From contig CAZBKO010000011.1 in assembly GCA_964492545.1 (NCBI GenBank), positions 1 to 34,981 on the forward strand: a stretch of DNA of 34,981 bases. The letters are read 5' to 3'. The translations under genes and the position numbers were made by a program. Of the stretch, positions 24,859 to 32,483 are shown piece after piece; position 1 is the stretch's first letter, and each line of letters opens with the position of its first letter. Below the pieces are notes generated by a model. It made no database searches. It was given only the letters and a program-made list of their open reading frames with translations, and had not been told where the DNA came from. This DNA comes from RGIG1934 sp964492545 (GTDB lineage: Bacteria; Bacillota; Clostridia; Lachnospirales; Lachnospiraceae).

Positions 24859-25926
24859 ATGTTTTGTACTAAATGTGGACAGAAAAATGAAGACGAGGCT
24901 AAGTTTTGTATTAAGTGCGGAAGCGTGTTAGTCAATATTAATGATATTCAGACAGCTTCAACACAGGAAGAAAATGAAATAGAGCAAGCGGCACCGAATT
25001 CTTTTGAAGCGCAGCCTATTGATGAAATAAGACAAGAAGAGCCTGTAGTAGAAGAACCTGTAGTAGAAAAATCTGTAGTAGAAGAGCCTGTAATGGAAGA
25101 GCCCGTAGTAGAAGAATCTACATTCGAGGAAGGACCGGAGAAGGAACCAGAGATTGAGGAAACCGGAATGGAACAGCAGGTGGAAAGCTTAGAAACGCCT
25201 GAACCTGCAGTGGAAGAACCTGCAATAGAAGAGCAGCCGGTAGAAGAACAGCCTACTCAATTTGTGGACTATAAGGTAGAAGTACCGACAGAACAGGTAA
25301 ACACAATTCCAGAACAGATTCCTGTACAGGCACCTGTTCAGACAGCAGAACCGATACAGACGCAGATGCCTATACAGACACAGAATCAGGATAACAATAC
25401 TGCAATAAAAGTAAAAGGATTTAAGAGTATCAAATTTTCACTTGGATTATTGACAATTCTATTTTCAGTAATTGCAGGTGCCACAATGCTGGTAGATATG
25501 TTTATAGTTCATTATGAAGAGTCCTTTGTAAACGCTACAGAATCATGGGATTATATAAAGGGAACAGATATCTTCAAAATGATTAATGATTTTGGCGATT
25601 TTGAACAAAATATGAAGAACTTTGTAATAGTCAGTGTTGCAGCTATGATAATAGCGGTAGCGGTAGCCCTAATACAGTTCTTTGTTACAATACTATGGAG
25701 AAGCAGAGGCGGATATGTATTTACAATGTTTACATCTGTAATTGCAATAGTTGCAGAGGCTACATCAATAGTATTATTCTTCCAATATTATGTATCAGAA
25801 CAGTATGATGCAGTTGGAATGGTTGGATATGGACCGGTAATTGCAATTGTATTACATATTGCAATTCTAATAATAGCTAATGTTACAAGAAAGTTAACAA
25901 AAATAAATTCTATTGTAAATAGATAA
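24859..25926 (+). CDS. Zinc-ribbon membrane protein with acidic EEPVV repeats and four helices
   Basis: No function is recognised. The 355-residue protein starts with a zinc ribbon (Cys3, Cys6, Cys17, Cys20 in MFCTKCGQKNEDEAKFCIKCG). A disordered Glu/Pro/Val-rich segment follows (about residues 35-185), with five EEPVV-like tandem units and later a Gln/Pro-rich part. Four hydrophobic helices end the protein (about 192-217, 254-280, 287-310 and 325-344). The ribbon and linker are likely cytoplasmic. The next gene begins with the same ribbon at the same spacing. AAAGG precedes the ATG. The four-helix part resembles small uncharacterised membrane domains of Firmicutes. Confidence 0.8.
   Translation: MFCTKCGQKNEDEAKFCIKCGSVLVNINDIQTASTQEENEIEQAAPNSFEAQPIDEIRQEEPVVEEPVVEKSVVEEPVMEEPVVEESTFEEGPEKEPEIEETGMEQQVESLETPEPAVEEPAIEEQPVEEQPTQFVDYKVEVPTEQVNTIPEQIPVQAPVQTAEPIQTQMPIQTQNQDNNTAIKVKGFKSIKFSLGLLTILFSVIAGATMLVDMFIVHYEESFVNATESWDYIKGTDIFKMINDFGDFEQNMKNFVIVSVAAMIIAVAVALIQFFVTILWRSRGGYVFTMFTSVIAIVAEATSIVLFFQYYVSEQYDAVGMVGYGPVIAIVLHIAILIIANVTRKLTKINSIVNR
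25041..25119 (+). repeat. 15-bp tandem coding repeat (EEPVV units)
   Basis: About five imperfect copies of a 15-base unit of the form GCCTGTAGTAGAAGA run in tandem, encoding EEPVVEEPVVEKSVVEEPVMEEPVV. The third base of several codons varies, so the array is old enough to have drifted. The copy number could change by slippage without shifting the frame. Confidence 0.75.
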
Positions 25927-25940
25927 AAATATGATATAAT
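25913..25940 (+). promoter_or_regulatory. Promoter of the zinc-ribbon/TPR gene
   Basis: TTGTAA (25913-25918), 16 bases, then TATAAT (25935-25940). The -35 box lies inside the last codons of the preceding gene. Transcription would begin near 25947, at the start of a hairpin. Confidence 0.55.
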
Positions 25941-25943
25941 CGT

Positions 25944-25985
25944 AGAAAGTTCGTTTTGGGGAAGCATACCTGAAACGAATTTTCT
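25944..25985 (+). other. 13-bp hairpin in the 5' leader of the zinc-ribbon/TPR gene
   Basis: AGAAAGTTCGTTT (25944-25956) pairs with AAACGAATTTTCT (25973-25985), 13 bp with one G-U pair and a 16-base loop. No T-run follows, so it is not a standard terminator. It lies about 90 bases ahead of the start codon and may be a 5' stabiliser, a regulatory leader or a weak processing site. I do not recognise a known riboswitch. Confidence 0.55.
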
Positions 25986-26073
25986 AAGTATATTAATTAT
26001 GAATACAAGTATATATTTTTGATATGAACTATAGTTAAAATGTATATGATATATTTATTAGGAGGTAAACAAT

Positions 26074-27738
26074 ATGAAGTGCAGTAAATGTGGAGAAGAA
26101 TGCGATGAAAAGCAGGCATTTTGTATGAAGTGTGGTAACCCTATACAGATTATACCGGATTTGAATCTTATAGAAGAAGAGTTAGCTAACAATGTAGGTG
26201 AACTAATGAATGAGATAGATGAGTCTGAAGAAGAAGTTTCAGAACCAACGAAAATCATTTCTGATTTTGAGGATGAAGATTATCTCAGAGACACAACCAT
26301 TGATATGTCTGATGACATTAATATACCTGACATTAAGGACGACAGCCTGGAACTTGTTGAGATGGCAAGGGAACATGATGCACGACAGAAGAAACAACAG
26401 AATGTTAAGAAGGTACAGCGTGATGATTATCAGGTTAATGCCATGAAGAATGATAATGCTAACAAGAACAAGAACAATGCCAAGAAAAAAAGAGAAAAGA
26501 AGATTAAGATTGGCATTATATGTGGAACTATAGCGGTAATTATAGCCATAGCCGTCACAGTTGTTATTGTTATGAGTAACAAGGGAGATTCTAAGGAAAA
26601 GTTTGCGGATATTTATAATGAAGGTGTAGCTTTCTATTCTGCAAAAGAATATGACAGTGCTATCAATTCCTTCCAAAAAGCAATAAGTCTTGCAGATACC
26701 GATGATGAGAACATAAGTGCCAATAAGTCATTGTATGACACCTATATGAAAAAAGGATTTAAGAATTTATCAGAATCTGAGATAGATGAATGTATTGATT
26801 TACTCAAGACATTAATAGATTTGGATAGTGAGAATGCTGAGTATTATGAAGATTTGATATCTTTATATGAAAAAGCTAAAATGGATACAGAGCTTACAGA
26901 GTTTAAAGAGTCTTTAGTTGGAACCACTATAGGAGATAAACTGGGAATCAGCAGTATTAGTGCTCCTAAGTTTTCTGTAGAAGATGGTGAGTATGATAAG
27001 TACTTTACCGTAGAGATTGATTATGATGAAGGCTCAAAGGTATATTATACAGTTGATGGTTCACAGCCAGACAAGACAAGCACAGAATATACACAGGCAA
27101 TCGACATCAAAGAGCAGGGCACCATAGTGATTAAAGCTGTGGCAATTGACGAGGATGGTAATACAAGTGATATTACAACTGCCAATTACACTGTTAAGCT
27201 TGAATCAATTGATGCACCAGAGGTCACACCATCAAGTGGAACATATGACGAGGCAACACAGATAAAGGTAGAAGTTCCCGATGGAATGAAGGCTTATTAT
27301 ACAATTGATGAGTACGGTTCAACACCGGACACTAGTTCAACAGAATACACAGGTCCAATTGATATGCCACGAGGAAAGAATGTATTTTCAGTTATTCTTG
27401 TAGATGAATCAGGAATGAGCAGTGATGTAACTGAGAATATATACAAATATAATGTCGATAGAAATTATTCATATGATGAAGCCTTAGCTTTATTAAAAGA
27501 GAAACTCATTGATGATGACACCATTTTGGATGACAGTGGTGCAATGATTGATGGTGCTTTAATGGAATTTTCATACAAAGAAATAAGCATTATTGATAAT
27601 AATGAGTACTATTTGACAGAGGCTACTTATAAAAGTAGAGCCGGTAAAGTTATTGATACGTACATTTATGGTATAGATACAGTTACAGGTAATATTGTAA
27701 GTGTTAGTGCTGTAGATGGAACATATAAAGTAAATTAG
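26074..27738 (+). CDS. Zinc-ribbon, single-pass protein with TPR and chitobiase-C-terminal-like outer domains
   Basis: The 554-residue protein has an N-terminal zinc ribbon (Cys3, Cys6, Cys17, Cys20), an acidic then Lys/Asn-rich cytoplasmic stretch, one transmembrane helix (about residues 145-167, after KKKREKKIKI), and a large outer part. Residues about 175-290 look like tetratricopeptide repeats (YNEGVAFYSAKEYDSAINSFQKAI). Two Ig-like domains of the CHB_HEX_C_1 type follow, with KVYYTVDGSQPDKTSTEYTQ and KAYYTIDEYGSTPDTSSTEY, then a C-terminal domain of about 80 residues that recalls PepSY. Inside ribbon and outside sugar-enzyme-like modules suggest a sensor or scaffold. GGAGG at 26061-26065 fixes the start. 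nfnA follows directly. Confidence 0.83.
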   Translation: MKCSKCGEECDEKQAFCMKCGNPIQIIPDLNLIEEELANNVGELMNEIDESEEEVSEPTKIISDFEDEDYLRDTTIDMSDDINIPDIKDDSLELVEMAREHDARQKKQQNVKKVQRDDYQVNAMKNDNANKNKNNAKKKREKKIKIGIICGTIAVIIAIAVTVVIVMSNKGDSKEKFADIYNEGVAFYSAKEYDSAINSFQKAISLADTDDENISANKSLYDTYMKKGFKNLSESEIDECIDLLKTLIDLDSENAEYYEDLISLYEKAKMDTELTEFKESLVGTTIGDKLGISSISAPKFSVEDGEYDKYFTVEIDYDEGSKVYYTVDGSQPDKTSTEYTQAIDIKEQGTIVIKAVAIDEDGNTSDITTANYTVKLESIDAPEVTPSSGTYDEATQIKVEVPDGMKAYYTIDEYGSTPDTSSTEYTGPIDMPRGKNVFSVILVDESGMSSDVTENIYKYNVDRNYSYDEALALLKEKLIDDDTILDDSGAMIDGALMEFSYKEISIIDNNEYYLTEATYKSRAGKVIDTYIYGIDTVTGNIVSVSAVDGTYKVN

Positions 27739-27757
27739 CAAAGGTTAGGTGAAAAAG

Positions 27758-28651
27758 ATGTACAAAATTTTAAAAGCCAAAGAATTAACCACAAACATCT
27801 TTTTAATGGACGTAGAAGCTCCTAGAATTGCAAAATCATGCATGCCTGGACAGTTCATTATAGCAAAGATGGATGAAGTAGGAGAGAGAATTCCTCTTAC
27901 AATATGTGATTATAATCGTGAAGAAGGAATAATCACAATAGTATTTCAGATAGTTGGAGCATCAACAGAGAAGATGTCACAGCTTAAGGCTGGAGATTCA
28001 TTTAGAGACTTCACAGGTCCACTTGGAGTTCCTTCTGAATTAGTTGAAGAGAATATAGAGGATTTAAAGAATAAGAAGATATTATTCGTAGCAGGTGGTG
28101 TTGGAACAGCTCCTGTATATCCACAGGTTAAGTGGCTGCACGAAAATGGAGTATCATGTGATGTTATCGTTGGAGCTAAGAACAAGGATTTGTTAATTCT
28201 TGAAGATGAGATGAAGGCAGTAGCAGGTAATTTATACATTGCCACAGATGATGGTTCATACGGATTTAAGGGTATGGTTACAGAGGTAATTAAGGACCTT
28301 GTTAATAACAAAGGCAATAAGTACGATGTATGTATAGCTATCGGACCAATGATTATGATGAAATTTGTTGCTTTATTAACAAAGGAATTAGAAATCAAAA
28401 CTGTAGTCAGCTTAAACCCAATTATGGTTGACGGTACAGGTATGTGTGGAGCATGTCGTGTAAGTGTTGGCGGTGAAGTTAAGTTTGCATGTGTTGATGG
28501 ACCAGAATTTGATGGACATTTAGTAAACTTTGACGAGGCAATGAAGCGTCAGCAAATGTACAAGACAGAAGAAGGAAGAGCATTATTAAAACTTCGTGAA
28601 GGAAATACACATAAAGGCCATGATGGAAAAGGCTGCGGAGGTGACAATTAA
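27758..28651 (+). CDS. nfnA: NADH-dependent ferredoxin:NADP+ oxidoreductase, alpha subunit
   Basis: NfnA is the small subunit of the electron-bifurcating NfnAB complex, which couples reduced ferredoxin and NADH to NADP+ reduction. The 297-residue product has an FAD-binding barrel (RIPLTICDYNREEGI), an NAD(H) domain (FVAGGVGTAPVYPQVKWL) and near the C-terminus a [2Fe-2S] motif, DGTGMCGACRVSVGGEVKFAC, with the Asp and three Cys pattern known for Nfn. GTG 27749 is in frame, but ATG 27758 with AGGTGA in front is preferred. Homologues are also named sulfide dehydrogenase or dihydroorotate dehydrogenase electron-transfer subunits, but the partner gene decides for Nfn. It begins 19 bases after the zinc-ribbon/TPR gene. 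Confidence 0.92.
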   Translation: MYKILKAKELTTNIFLMDVEAPRIAKSCMPGQFIIAKMDEVGERIPLTICDYNREEGIITIVFQIVGASTEKMSQLKAGDSFRDFTGPLGVPSELVEENIEDLKNKKILFVAGGVGTAPVYPQVKWLHENGVSCDVIVGAKNKDLLILEDEMKAVAGNLYIATDDGSYGFKGMVTEVIKDLVNNKGNKYDVCIAIGPMIMMKFVALLTKELEIKTVVSLNPIMVDGTGMCGACRVSVGGEVKFACVDGPEFDGHLVNFDEAMKRQQMYKTEEGRALLKLREGNTHKGHDGKGCGGDN

Positions 28652-30036
28652 TGGACGTATTAAAGAAAGTACCTGTAAGAGAACAGGATCCAAAGGTAAG
28701 AGCAACTAACTTTGAAGAAGTTTGTTTAGGATATAACATGGAAGAAGCACAGGAAGAGGCTAATCGTTGCCTTAACTGTAAGAATGCACAGTGTGTTAAG
28801 GGATGTCCAGTATCAATTGATATTCCTGCATTTGTAGCAGAAGTAAAGGAAGGTAATATTGAAGAAGCTGCAAAGGTTATTGCAAAATCTTCTGCATTAC
28901 CAGCTGTATGTGGTCGTGTATGTCCACAGGAAAGCCAGTGTGAAGGAAAATGTATCAGAGGAATCAAGGGCGAACCAGTTTCAATTGGAAAGCTTGAGAG
29001 ATTCGTAGCTGACTGGTCTAGAGAAAATGGTATTGAGCCAGAGAAGCCAGCTAATACAAATGGTAAAAAGGTTGCAGTTATCGGTTCAGGCCCTGCAGGA
29101 CTTACATGTGCCGGCGATCTTGCAAAATTAGGATATGAAGTTACAATATTTGAAGCACTTCATGAGCCAGGCGGAGTTTTAGTTTATGGTATTCCTGAAT
29201 TCCGTTTACCAAAGGGAACAGTTGTTGCACACGAAGTTGAAAACGTTAAGAAATTAGGCGTTAAGATTGAAACTAACGTAGTTATCGGAAAGTCTACAAC
29301 AATAGACGAATTACTTAATGAAGAAGGATTTGACGCAGTATTTGTTGGATCAGGTGCAGGTCTTCCTAAATTCATGGGTATCCCAGGTGAGAATGCTAAC
29401 GGAGTATTCTCAGCAAATGAATATTTAACAAGAAATAACTTGATGAAAGCTTTCAAAGACGAATATGATACACCAATCGTTGGTGGAAAGAAGGTCGCTG
29501 TAGTTGGTGGTGGAAACGTTGCAATGGATGCCGCTAGAACAGCATTAAGACTTGGAGCTGAAGTACATATCGTGTACAGAAGAAGTGAATCAGAGCTTCC
29601 AGCAAGAGTCGAGGAAGTACATCATGCAAAGCAGGAAGGTGTAATCTTTGATCTTCTTACAAATCCAACTGAAATCGTTGTAGATGAAAATGGATGGGTT
29701 AAGGGAATGAAGTGTGTTAAGATGGAACTTGGTGAAGCTGATGCTTCAGGCAGAAGACGTCCAGTTGAAGTACCTAATTCAGAATTTGAGATGGAACTTG
29801 ATACAGTTATTATGTCACTTGGTACATCTCCAAATCCACTTATTTCTTCAACAACTAAGGGTCTTGAGATTAATAACAGAAAATGTATTATTGCACAGGA
29901 AGATAATGGAAAAACTACAAAAGACGGTGTTTATGCCGGTGGTGATGCCGTTACTGGTGCAGCTACAGTTATTCTTGCTATGGAAGCTGGTAAGGCTGGA
30001 GCAAGAGGAATTGATGAATTCTTATCAAATAAATAA
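28651..30036 (+). CDS. nfnB: NADH-dependent ferredoxin:NADP+ oxidoreductase, beta subunit
   Basis: NfnB is the large, NADP(H)-binding and bifurcating-FAD subunit, homologous to the small subunit of glutamate synthase. The 461-residue protein has two [4Fe-4S] motifs near the N-terminus (CLNCKNAQCVKGCP and CGRVCPQESQCEGKC), a first dinucleotide fold (VAVIGSGPAGLTCAGDLAKLG), the EPGGVLVYGIPEFRLPK signature, and a second fold for NADP(H) (VAVVGGGNVAMDAARTALRLG, then YRRSESELPAR). The C-terminal GVYAGGDAVTGAATVILAM closes the FAD site. No glutamate synthase large subunit is nearby, which supports Nfn. ATG overlaps the nfnA stop by one base (TAATG) behind GGAGG. Confidence 0.93.
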   Translation: MDVLKKVPVREQDPKVRATNFEEVCLGYNMEEAQEEANRCLNCKNAQCVKGCPVSIDIPAFVAEVKEGNIEEAAKVIAKSSALPAVCGRVCPQESQCEGKCIRGIKGEPVSIGKLERFVADWSRENGIEPEKPANTNGKKVAVIGSGPAGLTCAGDLAKLGYEVTIFEALHEPGGVLVYGIPEFRLPKGTVVAHEVENVKKLGVKIETNVVIGKSTTIDELLNEEGFDAVFVGSGAGLPKFMGIPGENANGVFSANEYLTRNNLMKAFKDEYDTPIVGGKKVAVVGGGNVAMDAARTALRLGAEVHIVYRRSESELPARVEEVHHAKQEGVIFDLLTNPTEIVVDENGWVKGMKCVKMELGEADASGRRRPVEVPNSEFEMELDTVIMSLGTSPNPLISSTTKGLEINNRKCIIAQEDNGKTTKDGVYAGGDAVTGAATVILAMEAGKAGARGIDEFLSNK

Positions 30037-30049
30037 TTAGATTTTATTA

Positions 30050-30083
30050 AGGTGTCGTGTTTATATAGCGCGACATCTTTTTT
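30050..30083 (+). terminator. Intrinsic terminator after nfnAB
   Basis: AGGTGTCGTG (30050-30059) pairs with CGCGACATCT (30069-30078), ten bp with two G-U pairs and a nine-base loop, followed by a T-run to 30083. Confidence 0.82.
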
Positions 30084-30084
30084 A

Positions 30085-30115
30085 TATATAGGAAATTCCT
30101 CGAATTTCTTATATA
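30085..30115. repeat. Second AT-rich hairpin behind the nfnAB terminator
   Basis: Bases 30085-30097 pair with 30103-30115, a 13-bp stem with one G-U pair and a five-base loop. No T-run follows on either strand. Its role is unclear; it might stabilise the transcript end. Confidence 0.5.
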
Positions 30116-30318
30116 ATAAAAACGCTAGGAGAGGATGAATACAAATAAAAATAACTCGACGCTTAACAATGTTGTACTCATCAACTGTTTCTACCGCAGG
30201 AATGGACGAAAGTATACTTTGTTCAAACAACAATGTTGAAATAAGAATATTTTTAAGGTATACTATATTGGTTGTGTATTAATATTATTATGCAAAATCA
30301 CGCAGAAGTGAGGATAAT
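30116..30318. other. Non-coding spacer with short repeats and promoter
   Basis: No convincing gene lies between nfnB and the dehydrogenase. AACAATGTTG occurs twice in direct orientation (30165-30174 and 30229-30238), and a dyad TTGTT-CA-AACAA lies at 30219-30230. These cluster just before or over the -35 box at 30236. A TATAAT at 30112-30117 without a -35 partner is the only other signal. The pattern suggests regulator binding ahead of the dehydrogenase. Confidence 0.45.
30236..30264 (+). promoter_or_regulatory. Promoter of the 2-hydroxyacid dehydrogenase gene
   Basis: TTGAAA (30236-30241), 17 bases, then TATACT (30259-30264), about 55 bases before the start at 30319. Confidence 0.72.
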
Positions 30319-31260
30319 ATGAAGATAGTTTTACCAGATTGCAAGACAATAACGCGAGGAGCAATTTCTCTTGATATTTTTAAGAAATATGGAGAAGTAA
30401 GCTATTATGAATTGTCTGAATATGAACAATTACCAGAGCGTTTTAGAGATGCTGATGCAATATTCTGTAATAAGACACTGCTAAATGAGTATACTCTTAA
30501 AAATGCTCCTAACTTAAAATATATAGGTTTATTTGCTACAGGATATAATAATGTGCAGCTAGAATATGCGAAAGAACACAATATTACCGTATGTAATGCC
30601 GGAAGTTATTCGACGGATGCAGTTGCACAACATACATTTGCACTTATTCTTAATCACTTTAATCAGGTGTCAAGATATGAGAATTATGTAAATGATGGAC
30701 AGTATAAGAAGGCAGATACTTTCTCACCATTTATATATCCAATGGATGAATTGTGCGGTAAGACCATAGGGCTTGTTGGATATGGTAGTATTGGCACGAA
30801 AGTAGCGACAATAGCGAAAGCATTTGGAATGAATGTTATTGTATATACAAGGACACCTAAGAATGATGTGAATTGTGTATCATTTGATGAATTACTTGCT
30901 AAGTCAGACATAATATCGATTCATTGTCCGCTTAATGAGCAATCAGAAAAGATGTTTAATAAAACAGCCTTTGATAAATGCAAAAAAGGTGCTTACTTAG
31001 TTAATACGGCAAGAGGTCCAATAGTTGATGAGAGTGCACTTAAATATGCAGTGGAAAGTGGAATATTATCCGGAGCAGGGCTTGATGTTTTAGAGAGGGA
31101 ACCAATGAATGAGGATAATGTGCTCTTTGGTGTAAATAATATTACGATTACACCTCACGTTGCATGGGCACCGGTTACTACAAGACTTAGATTACTCGAT
31201 ATTGTAGTTGATAATTATGAAAAATATCTGGCAGGAATGCCGGTTAATGTAATAGTATAG
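30319..31260 (+). CDS. D-isomer-specific 2-hydroxyacid dehydrogenase
   Basis: The 313-residue enzyme reduces a 2-keto acid to the D-2-hydroxy acid with NAD(P)H, or the reverse. Family marks are FATGYNNVQLEYAKEHNITVCN, the nucleotide-binding GLVGYGSIGTKVA, and the catalytic trio: Arg in VNTARGPIVDE, Glu in LDVLEREPM and His in ITPHVAW. Similarity is to the glycerate dehydrogenase/hydroxypyruvate reductase branch rather than to D-lactate dehydrogenase, but the substrate is not settled by sequence. It has its own promoter and GAGG before the ATG, and heads a run with the Dabb-domain gene and rlmH. Confidence 0.9.
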   Translation: MKIVLPDCKTITRGAISLDIFKKYGEVSYYELSEYEQLPERFRDADAIFCNKTLLNEYTLKNAPNLKYIGLFATGYNNVQLEYAKEHNITVCNAGSYSTDAVAQHTFALILNHFNQVSRYENYVNDGQYKKADTFSPFIYPMDELCGKTIGLVGYGSIGTKVATIAKAFGMNVIVYTRTPKNDVNCVSFDELLAKSDIISIHCPLNEQSEKMFNKTAFDKCKKGAYLVNTARGPIVDESALKYAVESGILSGAGLDVLEREPMNEDNVLFGVNNITITPHVAWAPVTTRLRLLDIVVDNYEKYLAGMPVNVIV

Positions 31261-31288
31261 AAAATATTTGATCGTTTAGGAGGAAAAT

Positions 31289-31585
31289 ATGATACATCAT
31301 ATAGTTATGTGGAATGTAATGGAAGAATATGCAGATAAGAGGATGGAAGTCTGCAATCACGTCAAAGAAATTCTTGAGGCATTGAATAATGAAGTGCCGG
31401 GAATCATTTCAATTAAGGTGGTAATTAATGATATGCAGTCGAGCAATAAGGATATTGCACTTGTAAGTGAATATGAATCAGTGGAATCACTAAATGCTTA
31501 TCAGGTTAGCAAAGGCCATGTTGAGGCTGGAAAATATGTAAGAAGTCATCTGTGTGACAGAAGCTGCCTTGATTACGAGGAATAG
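31289..31585 (+). CDS. Stress-responsive A/B barrel (Dabb) domain protein
   Basis: The 98-residue protein fits the Dabb family of small dimeric alpha-beta barrels. Typical marks are the N-terminal IHHIVMWN, the PGIISIKVVIND strand, DIALVSEYESVESLNAYQVSKGHVEAGKYV and the C-terminal R-S-C-L-D-Y. Members include stress-induced and small-molecule-binding or cyclase proteins; no specific reaction can be assigned here. AGGAGG precedes the ATG, it follows the dehydrogenase by 28 bases, and rlmH starts two bases after its stop. Confidence 0.87.
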   Translation: MIHHIVMWNVMEEYADKRMEVCNHVKEILEALNNEVPGIISIKVVINDMQSSNKDIALVSEYESVESLNAYQVSKGHVEAGKYVRSHLCDRSCLDYEE

Positions 31586-31587
31586 GT

Positions 31588-32070
31588 ATGCAGAGAATTA
31601 CGGTAATATGCGTAGGCAGAATAAAAGAAAAATATTTTACAATGGCAATTGATGAGTATTCTAAAAGATTATCAAGGTACTGTAAGCTGGATATAGTAGA
31701 ATTGCAGGATGAAAAGACACCTGATAATGCATCTGAAGCAGATGAGTCAATCATCAAGAAAAAGGAAGCGGAAAGAATTCTTAAGTACATAAAGGAAGAT
31801 ACATATGTAATCACATTGGAAATAAATGGTAAGATGTTAGATTCGGTTGAACTTTCAAATACAATGAATAAACTGGCAGTTAGTGGAAAAAGCAATATTG
31901 CATTTGTAATAGGCGGTTCCCTTGGACTTCATGAATCAGTGAGCAATCGTTCTGATTTCAAACTTAGCTTTTCAAAGATGACATTTCCTCATCAGCTTAT
32001 GAGAGTTGTATTACTAGAACAAATATATCGTGGATTTAGGATAATAAATGGTGAACCGTATCATAAGTAG
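31588..32070 (+). CDS. rlmH: 23S rRNA (pseudouridine1915-N3)-methyltransferase
   Basis: RlmH (formerly YbeA) methylates pseudouridine 1915 in helix 69 of 23S rRNA using S-adenosylmethionine; it is a SPOUT (knotted) enzyme acting on assembled 70S ribosomes. The 160-residue length is normal. Visible motifs are ITVICVGRIKEKYF, ITLEINGK, the knot loop AFVIGGSLGLHESV and the C-terminal FPHQLMRVVLLEQIYRGFRIINGEPYHK. Two bases separate it from the Dabb gene. No terminator is seen after it. Confidence 0.96.
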   Translation: MQRITVICVGRIKEKYFTMAIDEYSKRLSRYCKLDIVELQDEKTPDNASEADESIIKKKEAERILKYIKEDTYVITLEINGKMLDSVELSNTMNKLAVSGKSNIAFVIGGSLGLHESVSNRSDFKLSFSKMTFPHQLMRVVLLEQIYRGFRIINGEPYHK

Positions 32071-32166
32071 GTTAAGCTTATATAAAACGAATACATTATA
32101 GAATGATAGTTTAAGGTATCTAAGATAGGGAATAATAAAGGTAATTTTTAGAAGGAGATTAAACAA

Positions 32167-32394
32167 ATGGAAAACGAGGATTATAAAGTGATGGATTCTG
32201 TATTGGAAAAAGATATATTATCTGTTATTGAAGAGAATAATAATCAAATGCTTTGGATGCAGAAAAAGATAGAAAAGGACTTTGAAAAGGAAGTTGAAAG
32301 TAAAAAAATCATTAATAATTACAGTATACTGTCAAAATCCATATTTGGCAAAATATTTGTATTACCAATACTGAGACAAAAGATATTAAAGTAA
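32167..32394 (+). CDS. N-terminal fragment of the frameshifted glycerophosphotransferase gene
   Basis: The 75-residue frame has a good start (AAGGAG at 32151-32156, then ATG) and a coiled N-terminus (VIEENNNQMLWMQKKIEKDFEKEVESKK), but stops abruptly after SKSIFGKIFVLPILRQKILK. The neighbouring frame carries on from 32382 with KVIAKSPFFDANWYINQY, the usual continuation of such proteins, and joins the frame of the downstream gene without a stop. One extra A in the AAAA run at 32378-32381 would join both into one protein of about 571 residues. It may be a real frameshift mutation, a slippery phase-variable tract or a sequencing error. Confidence 0.75.
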   Translation: MENEDYKVMDSVLEKDILSVIEENNNQMLWMQKKIEKDFEKEVESKKIINNYSILSKSIFGKIFVLPILRQKILK

Positions 32395-32483
32395 TTGCAA
32401 AATCACCATTCTTTGATGCTAATTGGTATATTAATCAGTATTCAAAAAGAGAAAAAATCACAATACCACCTGCAGAACATTAT

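Noticed and set aside
24859..25926. Sortase or pilus system next to the BIG2 protein
   Set aside because: No sortase catalytic motif or LPXTG-type signal was found in the region.
27946..28398. Minus-strand frame of 150 residues within nfnA
   Set aside because: It is antisense to a clearly conserved redox gene and has no independent support.
29931..30233. Minus-strand frame of 100 residues across the nfnB end and spacer
   Set aside because: It runs through the terminator hairpin and into nfnB, with no ribosome site. A remnant gene in the spacer cannot be ruled out, but nothing supports it.
32371..32394. Programmed -1 ribosomal frameshift in the glycerophosphotransferase
   Set aside because: The A-CAA-AAG context is not a standard slippery heptamer and no clear downstream pseudoknot was seen, so an indel is simpler.
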